The position numbers and the translations under genes are program-made. A model generated the notes under the pieces. It was not told where the DNA came from. It worked only from the letters and a program-made list of their open reading frames with translations, and searched no databases. Below, one piece after another: positions 23,198-35,020 of a DNA stretch of 64,000 nt (the stretch's first letter is position 1; each line of letters opens with the position of its first letter). Source of the DNA: Epiperipatus broadwayi (Eukaryota; Onychophora; Udeonychophora; Euonychophora; Peripatidae); NCBI GenBank assembly GCA_028023455.1, contig JAQFVV010012396.1:3726156-3790155 (forward strand). The letters are read 5' to 3'.

Positions 23198-23201
23198 ATA
23201 G
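22964..23201 (+). repeat. (TAG)n microsatellite with GTG/GCA/AGC variants at the LINE 3' junction
   Basis: About 238 bp of trinucleotides. Pure TAG lies at both ends, with interior stretches of GTG, GGC, AGC and GCA arising by point changes. Poly-Val/Ala, poly-Tyr/Cys and His-rich translations on either strand are artefacts of the repeat. Confidence 0.95.
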
Positions 23202-25708
23202 TGCATTTTCAAATTAATTATTTTATTTCAGAATTTTTTTTTTAAAAAGGTAACTACTTAAATGTAGAAGAGTGATAAGAAAATGTGTATGTCCACACAT
23301 TTTCAGATTTTTTACAGCTATCCTTTTTTTATTACTTAACATGATTATAGAGGTATAAATTAGGCATATATAAAAAGATAACTATATATAAACACACACA
23401 TATGTAAATTATTATTTATGTGATTTCTGTGAACATTTTCAGTTTTAAGTTTTTTAAAAAATTCAAATATTTTAAACTTAATTCAATCTAATGATTTAAA
23501 AGATTTTAAATTTATAATTAGATTAAAATAATTTGCTTAGTAAATATATCATTATTGAAAAATAAGACTATAATACTTTTAATGGTTAAATTTAGCTGAT
23601 AAAAATATCTTTATGAGAATACTTTTTATTATAAAAGTTCAAAAGTTTATTTGTTGTATCTTGAAAATAATCTCACAAAAACATAAAAATATTTAATATA
23701 ATAAATTCTGAAATAGAAATAAGTAATAAAGGTCATGAAGTGCAAAAAATCAAAAGATTTTTAATAAGTAGAGTAATTATAGAAAGAAAGAAATGGGGTG
23801 AGAGGGAGAGATATAGAAAAAGAAGGGAAAAACGGAACATTTTAATATAAGCCAAATTAACTAAAGGATTGAACTAATAATCTTTAGCAACAGAATGAGG
23901 CATAATATAATAAAAAGTAAAAAAAAAAGTTCTTTAAACGCATTAATAATATATATAAACAATTACAGACAGCACCTTACAGTAGCAATCTAATTCCCAG
24001 ATTTTCATTCGACTTATTATCCTGCTATCAACATCTTAGAATCAATTTTCTGATCAATGTTGTAAAAGTTATTTAAGTTTTTTCAAATTTGATTCCATAT
24101 TTAAATTCAAAGTTAAGGCAAAAAGCATAAAACTATTTCATATCTTAACATCGAATGTTTTATATATATGACATGGCAGAAATCAATACCCAAACATTGA
24201 TCATTACTTATATATTTAATGGCTTCTATCACTAAAGTTTTTTTTATATTTTGTTACGTTTGAAACCATATATACAGATAGATAACATCATATTTATTCT
24301 TCTTGAGTCAATAGATGCTATTAATTTTTAAAGAAAATAATTTTGAAAAGTGGAAATTGAATTACTAGTAAGAATTCTTTATGTGACTTCTATTTTACAT
24401 TAAATAACAATTTTTTATACAAGACTTAATAAACTTTATTTCTAATAGTTACTTTTTTTTTTTTTTTAAACATTTCCTTTATTTAAGAATTTAACTTTTT
24501 TTTTTTTACAGCAAATATTATTATAGAATCTTTTAGCATATATATTATACCTTGATATGCAATAAAAGAAATATTTTAATTTTGTTTATTAAATATGACA
24601 TTAAAAATCCAATAATCTCATGATTCATAATCATATAAAAACATATTTATCTTTGAAAGATGTTCTTACAGTATGAGAGAATATAAATTATCTAATGCTA
24701 TATTCCGAACTTTTTGTACACTTTTAAAAGGCTTATCAAAGATAATTAATTACTTTATCAATTAATGTTTAAAAACTTAATGACTTTAAATAACTTTATT
24801 ATTTACAATATATACGTTACATAGTTATTACTGTTTTATAGATTTCATAATGCCTTGTTTAATGGAACACAGTTATAGAATAGTGGTTCAGAAATGATTT
24901 CCAACTGAGTAAAAAAACTATAAAAATAATCTCAAACAACTAACTATGAAATTACAATTGTAATCATTAGACTCACTGATATAACAATTTGGTTATCAGA
25001 TGAAAAAAAACCCAATAAAATAAATAACTGAACACAAAGAATGGACAGAAAATATCTTTTTGCATTGGAATTTAAAATCACTATTTCTATAGAAGTACTC
25101 TATCATGGATATATATGATCATTTTACAATATTGTTATACCTTTTTAAAGATAAAAGCAAATCTTAGGTTTATCACTCATAGAAGCATTTCCTTTTCTCC
25201 AGTAATTGTAAACCAGCATTATATCCAATTATACATTGGTTTATTTCTATATTCAATACAATAAAATTCATCTAATTAATATTTATTTGATCGGCCAGTA
25301 ATAATTAGATACTTATTTAAACATCCAATTAATAATAAAATAGATATGCATTTTCAATCAATATGACGGCATTTAGATTGGTTAAAACTACAGTACTCGG
25401 AAAAAAAAATTATAATTCTAATTGAGATCTAAAAATTAAAAGATTCATCTTATTGAATCCAAACAACATATATATTTAAGGACAGTGGGGGTAGCGCTAA
25501 CAATTTTACTATAAGCTCCTTCACAAATCTTTTACATAAAATAAGTATAAGAAAAATAGAAATTATTATTATCTTTTATTGTAAATAATTTTATTATTAT
25601 TTAGTTGATTTAATGTTTTAATGTTTCTAAGGAATATATCTTATTCAAAGATTACTATAAAAAAAGATATATGACTTCATTGCTCAGGAGTTCATAAAAT
25701 GTTTCATC
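23202..25708. other. Gene-free AT-rich stretch
   Basis: No supportable feature. T runs at about 24452-24468 and 24497-24509. Confidence 0.6.
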
Positions 25709-25788
25709 ACCAGACCTGCCAAATCAGAATCAATCCTGGGATTTTACAATTCCAAATCAGACCCTCTATCTACTGCACCAAACTGTGC
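25709..25788 (-). repeat. tRNA-derived SINE remnant (probable)
   Basis: On the minus strand TGGTGCAGTAGATAGAGGG resembles an A box and AGGATTGATTCTG a B box about 30 bp later. The spacing is tRNA-like over about 75 bp, but arms do not pair well, so it is not a working tRNA gene. Confidence 0.5.
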
Positions 25789-27897
25789 AAGGTAAAAAAA
25801 ATACTATAATTTTACATAAATCAATCAGAAATAGGTCAGTGGAAAATTATTCATTAAATTAGTTATCTAAATCTTTCTTATTAAAAATAATTTTTTTTTT
25901 TTTTTTGTTAAGTTAAACAAATATTAAACCTTATTTTATATTGGAATATTCTTTATACCCTTTGCAGTTTACCACTGTGGCACAAAAAGAACTAAGGATA
26001 TCTTGCATAAAACTTAATTTGTCACTTCAGGGACTCAAATATCATATCAGTTCTACAGAAAGCCATGTGTCATTCAAGCATGTGGCCTTTGATTATGTGA
26101 CATTCATTTGAATATTCATTAAATGATTTTAGACTAGTCAATTACAAACTTTTAAAATGTAAATTGCGGATCAAAATGTTTTAAAACCACTTTTAAAAAA
26201 AATTAAAAAGATTTTTTTTTTTTTGGCTGAAATTTTTTTTTTTAATTTTGCCATATATCGAATAATTAATTATTCAAAAAAATAAAAATCAAATGATTAG
26301 AATCTACTAGCAACGATGGTTACTAGGCTATTTTCCATAAGAAAATTAATCAACATTGAGAAACATATAAACTTCTTTAATCAAAAATGAAATTTTATTA
26401 TTAGTGATTTATTGATACACACAAAAAATTTACACAATAATCAATAAAGATTGGTTACATTTAATGATAATAACAACAAATATATTCTTCCTGTCTCTCC
26501 CCCCCCCCCAACGAAATTTAAACTCAATAGTTAGCCGAATATAGTATAATATATGGATGTTGATACATTTATGTCTCAGATCATGGAAAATTTATATTTC
26601 ATAAATAAACATTCGAAGTACATACATATACGTGCATAGTATATAACTCATAATATTTATGTATAAAACCTTAAAAAAAAATCGAAAGGTAAGTGGATGA
26701 AATTTCCCATAGTTATAAAAAAACGTGTGTCTAAAGATAGATCGGTTTCTAGTCATAATCCTGATTCATCCCATTTCCCATTAACTTACGTTATTGATTA
26801 CTTTAAATTTATTTCCCATTATAATATATTTCGACTCTTATTCTCTTTCTGGATTTGCACATTCATACCCAACGCATACTCATGAGTACAGATATTATTC
26901 TGTGTGTGTGTTATTTTTCAACATTATGAAATCTTGTAGTAGATATTCATATATATATATATATATTCTAAGAATAATAAATAAAACTAAAAAAGTTTTT
27001 TTGTGTGTGTGATACCAAAAAAATTAATAAAAAACAAACAACACTTTAAAATATATACACATATAAGTTATGACATATAATAATAATAATACAATGCAAT
27101 ATATATATATAGTATTGATATAATCAATATCAAGCATTATTGAAAACCCTTTTTTTTTCTTAATAAGTGATGCTTCATTTACAGCTTCGGAAAGAGAGAA
27201 AAGAGAATGGATAATAATAATAATAAAATTGTTCAGAGTTATTGAGAAAAAGTTTGATATTGCCTGCTGTTTCCCAGTTTCTTTTTTTTTTTTCTGATGT
27301 AGAAACCATCTCAATGTAATGACTTTTATTTCAGCTGGGTTTATTTGATATTAATAATTTGGATTTGACCCCACACTATCATCTGAAACATGTAGATATA
27401 TAAGTCACAATGGTTTATCTGGAAAAATTCCTTTGAATCCAGCCTTCTAATTTTACAGCGATGGTGATGATTATAGGACTCTTGAATAAGACTTGTTAAT
27501 TTTCAGTCTGCATTCTTTAGGAACAATTGGCTTTAGTATTGCAATGGGCCCTTTCTTCTTTTTTTTTCTCTGCTCTGTTTGTAGACATGCCAATAGATAA
27601 ATGGGTATTTCTTTTCTTTTTATACACTTTTTGAAGTTTCTAGATGTTTATTTGAATCTATAAATGGGAGATGTGAAGCAAAAGTTAGGTTGGAGTCCTT
27701 TTTGGTGTTTTATGATCAGCCATGGGTGCTTCTGGGTTTTCATACTCTACTTAAATTTTCAAATGTGCAAGAATTCTTGGATTACCCATGATCTTCTAAC
27801 AAATAACACAGCATTTTGTTTGTAAAATCACCTCAAATATATATATATATAATTATCTGATGATTTGATTCTAAGTTGTTCATTTTTTATATGTCAA
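25789..27897. other. Gene-free stretch
   Basis: No coding feature supported. It contains a C run at about 26500-26510, (AT)n at about 26950-26966 and 27099-27111, and oligo-T runs. The part at 27280-27560 is less AT-rich and may be old repeat; I could not assign it. Open frames at 26697-26885, 26794-27012 and 27024-27314 (minus) lack domains. Confidence 0.5.
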
Positions 27898-27971
27898 AGC
27901 GTTGACCAGGAAATGAACCTGGGCGGCCAGTTGCTTGGAAGGCAGCTATGCTAACCGTTAGACTAGCAATA
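27898..27971 (-). pseudogene. tRNA-Gly(TCC)-like pseudogene or SINE head
   Basis: Read on the minus strand, GGTTAGCATAGCTGCCTTCC followed by AAGCA matches animal tRNA-Gly(TCC) closely from the D arm through the anticodon (loop CTTCCAA). The T arm is recognisable as CCAGG-TTCATTT-CCTGG with a paired stem, but position 58 is not A. The 3' acceptor strand CAACGC is kept, while the 5' acceptor strand is changed (TTATTGC) and pairs poorly. It is therefore most likely a tRNA pseudogene or the head of a tRNA-Gly-derived SINE. A second, independently altered tRNA-Gly-like sequence is at 31114-31183. Confidence 0.65.
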
Positions 27972-28027
27972 ATTTAAAAAAATCTCTTTTTCCCCAAATA
28001 TATGTGATAACTTTGGTGACATCACAG

Positions 28028-28105
28028 CACTTTATCTATTGAAATATTTACAGCTCTGGATACCACCTGTTGTTTGCACAGTATCTTCATCAGTAAAACT
28101 GAGAG
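28028..28105 (-). repeat. Fragment related to hairpin element D, with CTGATGA motif
   Basis: On the minus strand CTGATGA (28093-28087) is followed by a stem GATAC/GTATC with a long loop, then CAGA where a hammerhead would have GAAA, then GCTGTAAATATTTC. On the plus strand the order CTTTAT, TTTACAG, CTTCATCAG, ACTGAGAG follows that of the left arm of the 13871 element. It is a degraded fragment without its own inverted arms. Confidence 0.4.
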
Positions 28106-29136
28106 ATAATTATTTGATAATGGATTTATTTCTTATTTTACTTTTTGATCTCTACTTTTTTTTTTTCAAAATTTATTCTTGGTGGTCTAAAACAATTAAT
28201 CGTTTCTTTTTTAACTGCTTAATAATGTTTTTTTTTCTCTCTCCCTCTTTTTTAACACTGAAGGCATCTTTATCTTTAAAATTAAACTCATCTTTTCTCT
28301 CTCTTTTTACAAAAAATGGACTTAAAAAAAACCTTTTTACAAACAAAATATGAAATTATTAAAACCTCTTAATATATATTTGTCAATGTTTAGATTTGTG
28401 CTCGCTTATACATATACATGCATATACACACACATATAAAATCGGAAGAATTAGCAAAAACAAAGGCAGAAAAAATATATTGAATTAATAGATGATTGGT
28501 GAAAGCCAATTAAACAATATGAAAAGCTAAAGATTATGAGTACTATCAGAAATGAAAGTCATACACCGAATTAGTAATGAAAAGTATTAAAAAAATACTG
28601 TTAAGAAAAAAAAAATTATAACCTTTTATATATAAAAGAAATAGAAAAAGTTAATACGTAGATTTAGGGAAAAATGATGTATGAAATCTATAAATATAGA
28701 CAATTATTTATATATGTTTAAAACTTGTAAATCTGAGATATAAATATATTCAGATGGATAAAACTACTGAGCTAAGTTATAATTATGGACTTACTGGAAA
28801 TCTAAAACTGGAACAATAGCTTATTATTTCCTTATTAAAATTTCATTTTGCAGTAGATTGGTAAAATTATTCACAATATATACATTATCATCTACACCAG
28901 TCATAGTTTCAGCAATTCTTCCTATTTTTTATTATATGCTTAATGTTTTCACAACCATATCTTTCTTTAATTCATTTATCTTCTTCCCTTTACAATCTTA
29001 GTTCCTCTATAGATAGCTAATATATCATACTAAAATTAAAAAAAAAAAGACCCCCCCCTTTTTTTTTTGGAATTCTTAGCGTTGGGAGGAGTCTTTAAAC
29101 TCAATACCCTATGTTATATTTATATATATATATAAT
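28106..29136. other. Gene-free AT-rich stretch
   Basis: No supportable feature. A/C/T homopolymer cluster at about 29039-29069. Confidence 0.55.
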
Positions 29137-29215
29137 TAATGGTGTAGTGATTAGTTCATCCACCTTTAATTCCGTTGATGGAGCTTGAATCTTGTTTCAA
29201 ATTGGAAAATATTTT
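29137..29215 (+). repeat. tRNA-derived SINE remnant (possible)
   Basis: ATGGTGTAGTGATTAGTTCA is A-box-like and GAGCTTGAATCTT about 33 bp later is B-box-like. No cloverleaf. A similarly weak candidate with CAGGATTGATTCTTAGC lies at about 29484-29550. Confidence 0.35.
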
Positions 29216-31113
29216 TGGCATCCAAACCAGCTGAGAGTTTTTTCTCTATAAGGATGTCCAATATTTGACATAGTTAATATTAATAAATAATATTCTTTAT
29301 CTTCTTTGATTAAAGTATAAAAGAAAACATCCAGAAACTATCAGCATCCAGAAATTGGTTATCTCTGTTAAACTTTGGATATTTTTAGGTTTTTGCTCAT
29401 ATGCAGTCAGAGAAATATTTAAATGAAAATTAAATTATTAATTCTTTTTGTTTTTTTGTTTACATTGATACATGAGCATTGTGTAGTTGAGCACAGTGAC
29501 AGAGTAAATTATTCACAGCTGAAAGTTTCAGGATTGATTCTTAGCTGAATAATATCATTAAAATAACTTGATATATATTACATGAATAGAATTTTTAAAT
29601 GTTCATTAAGTAACTTCTGATATATTACAAACTTTTATATTCTGATTTCTAACTATAAAGTAATCCATAAGGTGCAGTGATTTGGATGGAAATGCATCAA
29701 ATTTTTATAACAATTTCACTGCTTAAACAAAGTTTCAGTAATAGCCAATACATGTATTATACAAAAAAAATTAATAGAAACAGATCATTTCCTTCATAGA
29801 GTCAATTATCAAGTACATTTTAAAATCAATAGCTTTTTTATTAATCCTCCTAGAAATGCCTTGTATATATAGTTAAAAATTATCAAACTAACATTATTAT
29901 TACTATTATCTTCTCCTCTATCATATTAACAATAATGATTTTATAATCTGCTAATCATTATGACTTAGCATGTATACAAACCTAATTAACACAACTTTTT
30001 AGGTTATTATACTTTCATGATAGGCAGAGGAAACTAAACAGATTCAAAACTATGGCATGAAGCCTAATTCCAAAGTAATTCGTTACTGTTTGTATATTCT
30101 TGTACAAAATTATAATATTATTTTCTATTAAACATGTTTTCATCTTTGCTTTCTCAATGTAAGATAAAAAAATTAAATATAAAAACCATTATGTGAGTAA
30201 TTAAATGATGGAAAATATGATTGAAACACATATTCCAAGTTTAAAAGATTGTTTGTAATCTTTGGTAAATCAATATCATATCCTAAAAAAACATCATGAA
30301 GCATTCTTGTTTAGCATTGCTTATTAAATATTTCCTGTAAACCTTCATATTTAAAAATTATTACATTATATAAATAATTATAGACAATACTTTCATAAAT
30401 GTTACATTCATTTTAAATTCAATAATAAGATGCCTGTGTTGATTGTTTGATATTTTTCCATTTACCATTTTTTTGCAAGGTAGGGGAATGATATTTACTC
30501 ACTTGTTAACACTCTGCAGAAGCATAAATAATCATTCTCTTAATATTTGAGAAAAATAAAAATAAAAGAGAAAAAATAATTCAAAAGTTAATTTTAGATT
30601 TTATTAAAGATTCAAACATAGGTAGTTTAATAATAAAAAAGAAGGTTACTGTTTTAAACTACTAAAATAAATTTTAGACAATAATTATAATCAGTAGATT
30701 AATTTAAAAAAAATCTTAACTACAGAAAAATGATAATTAGAATATTAATTAACCTTTACTATAATCTTAAATTAATTACAACATTAATTAAATTGAAAAA
30801 TATGACAGTTATACATGAAATAAATATATTAATTAAATAGAGGAAAGTATAAAAGGAAAAATATAGTGTAACTCAGAAGACTTTACACTACGGTGTACAA
30901 GAATTTCCAACCCAGGCAAATCTTGAAGAATGAATACATAAACTTAGGGACTTTTTTCAAGTCATTTTTATATCTTATTATTATTTTATGTACCATAGGA
31001 TTTTATATACTATATAATTTATTGTGTTATATAAGAACAAATTTTATGTTAGATTTTATAAATACATGTTTTAATAAAAAATTCCTACTTAATTTATTTT
31101 TCTCATAAGTCAT
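29216..31113. other. Gene-free AT-rich stretch
   Basis: Apart from the weak tRNA-like candidate near 29484-29550, no feature is supported. The open frame 30893-31108 is hydrophobic, AT-driven and lacks a domain. Confidence 0.5.
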
Positions 31114-31183
31114 AGCATCAGCCAGGATTAAGCCAGGTCAACTGCTTGTAAAGCAGCTGCACTGCCCTCTTGACCACCAATGC
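31114..31183 (-). pseudogene. tRNA-Gly-like pseudogene (anticodon now TAC)
   Basis: On the minus strand the acceptor strands GCATTGG and CTGATGC pair over all seven positions (two wobble pairs). The anticodon stem GCTGC/GCAGT pairs around loop TTTACAA. The AGCAGTTGACC segment is the same as in tRNA-Gly(TCC). The anticodon would read TAC (Val), and the T stem (CCTGG ... CCTGG) cannot pair, so it is not functional. Either an old tRNA-Gly pseudogene or SINE head. Confidence 0.55.
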
Positions 31184-33574
31184 TTGATTGCTACTTAATT
31201 TATTAAGATTAAATATCAACAGTCATGATAACAAAAATTTAGGTTAATAAATTCTCATATTAAATGAAAATTAATAAGCACAAATGTGTCTAAGAAATTA
31301 GAATTGTTGTTTGAAGCACAAATAAACAGATTATTTTATTTTGGTTACATTAAAATGTGTTCTATTTCATTTGAAGATTGATAGTAAAAAAAATGACCAG
31401 TCAAAACAATAATCAAATAACTTTATTGTGCTAGAGTTTATATGTAGTTTGAATATGAGATGTAATAGACCTAAGTGGAATCCATGAAACTAAGGCTCCA
31501 GGGTCTACTACAGCACCACTGAACTAAATTCTGCAATTAATTAACTACTGTGGGAGAAATTTGCTCTCCTACATGAGATCAAATTCGAAATATTTCTGAC
31601 TATATTTCTTGTTAAGTATATATATATATTAAAAAAGAATAGAATAAAACTACTAAATCAAGTTCACATTTAAAAAAAATTCATTATAATTTATAAATTA
31701 AGATAATTGGAAGAAAAAACAACAGTCATGTAGATTAGATGAACGAAGGAAAAAATTAACGCATTTAAAATGTTTAAGAAACTTAAACACCATAAATGTA
31801 ATAAATATTGGATCCAAAACGAATTATTACTATAAATAAAACAACATATATTCGACACACAGCATATACAGCTCTTGTTTTTGTAAAGCTTTCACGTTTA
31901 CTGTTATATATATATAAACAAAAACCATCTTATCATACTAAGAGCTCTTTAAAATTGTAATGACATTTTAAAATTGAAAATCTATATTCAACTTTGTTAA
32001 GAATATAGCTGCATACTTTCTTTAACAAAATATCTATATTACTGAAAGTTGTTCGTTTGCTTTTATTTAATTTAGAACTAGTAACTATTAATTTTACATG
32101 GTAATGATTTTTCAGAACAAATATTTGTCTATAAATTATGTTTATAGAAATTCGTGAACGTTACATTTTTATTAATAACATGACACTCGTGATGAGAAAA
32201 ATAATAATCTCATTAATTCTTTTAATCACATTATTTTTATATAGTAATAATAATAATGTCTGTTACATTAACAGCTTTATTAAATTTAGATTTTTTTTCA
32301 TTCGTAATTATTAAAATGAATCATGCTTCTGTACATTTTACATCTGTTTACATGATTCGCTCAACTAAATTGCTTCAACGATTTACATTTTATTAGAATT
32401 AGCCAAATGATCTCTCATGATCCTTATTGAAATTCTTGAAATAAACTTTTTTCTTCTTCTTCTGTTAATGCAGATGCTCTTATTTTGATATTATAATTAT
32501 GTAAATTTTTTAGATATGCAAATGACTATACTTAAAATCAAGAAATTTGAAAACTACATTAAAACATTACTAATACATCAAAATGTGAAGTGAAACATTA
32601 ATATATTTATATATAAGATTTGTGAATTTAGAAAAATTGAAAGCAAAGTATTTTTATGCAAATCATTTTCTAAGCAGAGTAATGTATATTTATCTTTCCA
32701 TTTCCAACATTTCATTTCTAAAATGCTTAAAATATCGAATATTTTAAATAATTTGTCATCTAATTCCCAAAATGGTTTTTATATTTCTTTAATTTACTTT
32801 GTCTAAATATTATTATTAATAAGTAAAATCTTCTTTAAATATTCCACTTTACAATGGATATTTCTTTGTCCCTTTCACATAGGATAAAATGAAGGATAAG
32901 TTTAATCCTCAGAAATTTGACAAACACTGGATGGTGAAAATTTGAGCAGTTTTCTCTCCTTAATTTACACATTAGATGGTTTATTCTATAGTTGTCTATA
33001 GATTAATTGCTACTTTGAAAAAATAACCTTAACTTGTTTGAACTTGAAAAAAATATTTAAATGTAGGTAACCATATTTAAACCTAAATTATGCAAATGGT
33101 GAAGTAAAACATTAGTACTTTACTTTCAGTAAAAAATGAAAAAAAAAATCTAATTGATCAAGAATTAATAAGTTCACATCCTAGATAATTCACTATCAAT
33201 ATCATGCCAAAACACAGGTCTACATTTAATCAAGTCTTGGTAACTTTTTCAAATCTTTATACACTCAGAACTAAACAGTTTCTTAAACTTCTTTATCTAT
33301 ATTTTACTTCTATTTATCTTTTATCTATCATTTCTTTTTATTCACTTCTCATATTTTTTATCTTAAATTATACTGAATATATGTGCAATCCAATTCCCTA
33401 TTTAATTTCCACTATAAATATTACTTTTCACTTACTATTTTCAGTGCCTCACTATTTCCAATGTATCATTCCAATTTTTCTGTATATTTTTATATCTATA
33501 TTTTCAGAACTTCTTTAATATTTCACAATTTCCCTCCTGCAAAGATTCTTCTCATTCTCCACATCTCTCATTAA
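31184..33574. other. Gene-free AT-rich stretch
   Basis: No supportable feature. The open frames at 33204-33518 and 33383-33574 are AT-driven, overlapping and without domains. Confidence 0.55.
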
Positions 33575-33738
33575 TGCATAGCATAGCATCAGATGATCAC
33601 CTTTTCTTATGCTTGCTCATAACTGTTATTAAAACAGGAAAAATGCTCCATACAGTAGTTCCATCCATTGATTACTCTGACTTTCACTGAGTGGCACTAA
33701 TGTATGGCAAGTTTTGCTTGTTGTGCATAACATAACAT
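33575..33738 (-). mobile_element. Hairpin-tail retroposon F (family A, minus orientation, internally deleted)
   Basis: The hairpin 33632-33723 has one arm with ATGCTCCATACAGTAGT and the other with GGCACTAATGTATGGCA, both recognisably the arms of element A (6608). The loop is almost entirely deleted. The sequence 33590-33631, read on the minus strand, ends GGTGATCATCTG and aligns with the 37-bp tail of element A ending GTGATCATGTG, so the tail belongs to the mobile unit. Flanking direct repeats TGCATAGCATAGCAT (33575-33589) and TGCATAACATAACAT (33724-33738) match at 13 of 15. The outer hairpin end is flush with the right copy, as expected for minus orientation. Confidence 0.75.
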
Positions 33739-34622
33739 GATATAAGCAATAGTAATGACTTTGAGAAATAAAGTCTTCTGGTCAAATCTCAATTTGTCAT
33801 TTTTGGTGTGCAAATGTTACATAATCTCCTAAAAATAATCACTAAATTATTCAATACTTTTTATTTTTCCCAATTGCAACTTTTGTTTCCCCCATACTGT
33901 GCTTCAGACAAAAATTCTATATTTAGTATATTATAAATACATTTTAGATTCATATACACTATAACTGATTTTAAGAAAATTATAATTATAACCACCACAG
34001 TTTAGTACCTTAAAATTTTTATTAAATAGAATTAGAATTGTTAGAATATAAAGCTAATGTCCATTTTTCTAAATCATAAATTACCTTAAACATACATCAA
34101 GTGATTCACTCAGGCTATGCACTGATTATAAACAATTTCATTAAACATTTTCAATTTATAGTGATTTTTTACTTTTCATTTTTTTCTATCAATTTTTTGA
34201 CTTCTATTATTGAAAAAAAAAATTCCATTTTTTTTCTTTCAGCCAAATTTTTTTTTTCCAATTATTATAAATGTATAATTTGCTTTTAGCATAACCTTTT
34301 TTTATTACTACCTGTTTAACTTTTTTCCAATTATTATTATTATTTCTATGATTCTAAATATTTTTTTCTTTTTTTTTCTACCTTATAGTGAATCACTTCT
34401 ACATTTTTTTACTTTTCTTTCTCTCTCTCTCTCTTTCTATTATTTTAATTATATTGCTCAGCATTAATTCATTATTTTATTTAAACTTATCTATGTCAGA
34501 ATGTAATTAACTAAAGTACCAATTTTTTTTATGCAACTGTAAATTCAACTTTCAAGCACTTGCACAGTGTGTTAAGAAAAAGTTTATAATAAATACATTT
34601 TGAATCAAGATTAACACATTCG
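33739..34622. other. Gene-free AT-rich stretch
   Basis: T-rich low complexity from about 34150 to 34450, including a short (CT)n at 34421-34436. No gene supported; the frame 34101-34289 is a product of the T-richness. Confidence 0.55.
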
Positions 34623-35020
34623 ATGTTTACATATGGCTATCCACAACAAAAAGACATAACAATTCAAAAGATAAACTCCTTACTGCTCAAATGCCTTACA
34701 CTATATATAAGATATCATGCACCCAATCTGGATGTAGTGCTATCTACAATGGTGTATCCTGAGCCAGTCTTGTCACAAGGCTATCACAATATAAATATCT
34801 TTATAAAAGAGTGACAAAAAATCCAGAGTTCAAATCTATTTTCCTTGAGCACCAAAACATAATGGGCCACACATTAGAGCCTACATTTGCTAACATCATA
34901 TGTATCAAGCAAAATGATATGAAATGCAACATCGTCAACAGCCTCAACTTTATAAATAATAAGAAATTCTGTTTTCCCCCATCAAAAAAATGGCCATACA
35001 ATTTGAAAACATTTGAATAA
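34623..35020 (+). repeat. Unclassified dispersed repeat, related to 10195-10345
   Basis: Two overlapping open frames, 34623-34814 and 34811-35020, abut and may once have been one frame. The second resembles the segment at 10195-10345 at DNA level around the GGCCACACATTAGAGCC and GATATGAAATGC blocks. Composition is more balanced than the flanks. The protein family is not recognised. I read this as the remains of a transposable-element ORF. Confidence 0.45.

Noticed and set aside
22958-23245. Proteins rich in Tyr/Cys/His or Val/Ala on either strand
   Set aside because: Translations of a trinucleotide microsatellite.
31114-31183. Functional tRNA-Val(TAC) gene
   Set aside because: The T stem cannot pair and the D arm is irregular, despite a good acceptor stem; it resembles altered tRNA-Gly.
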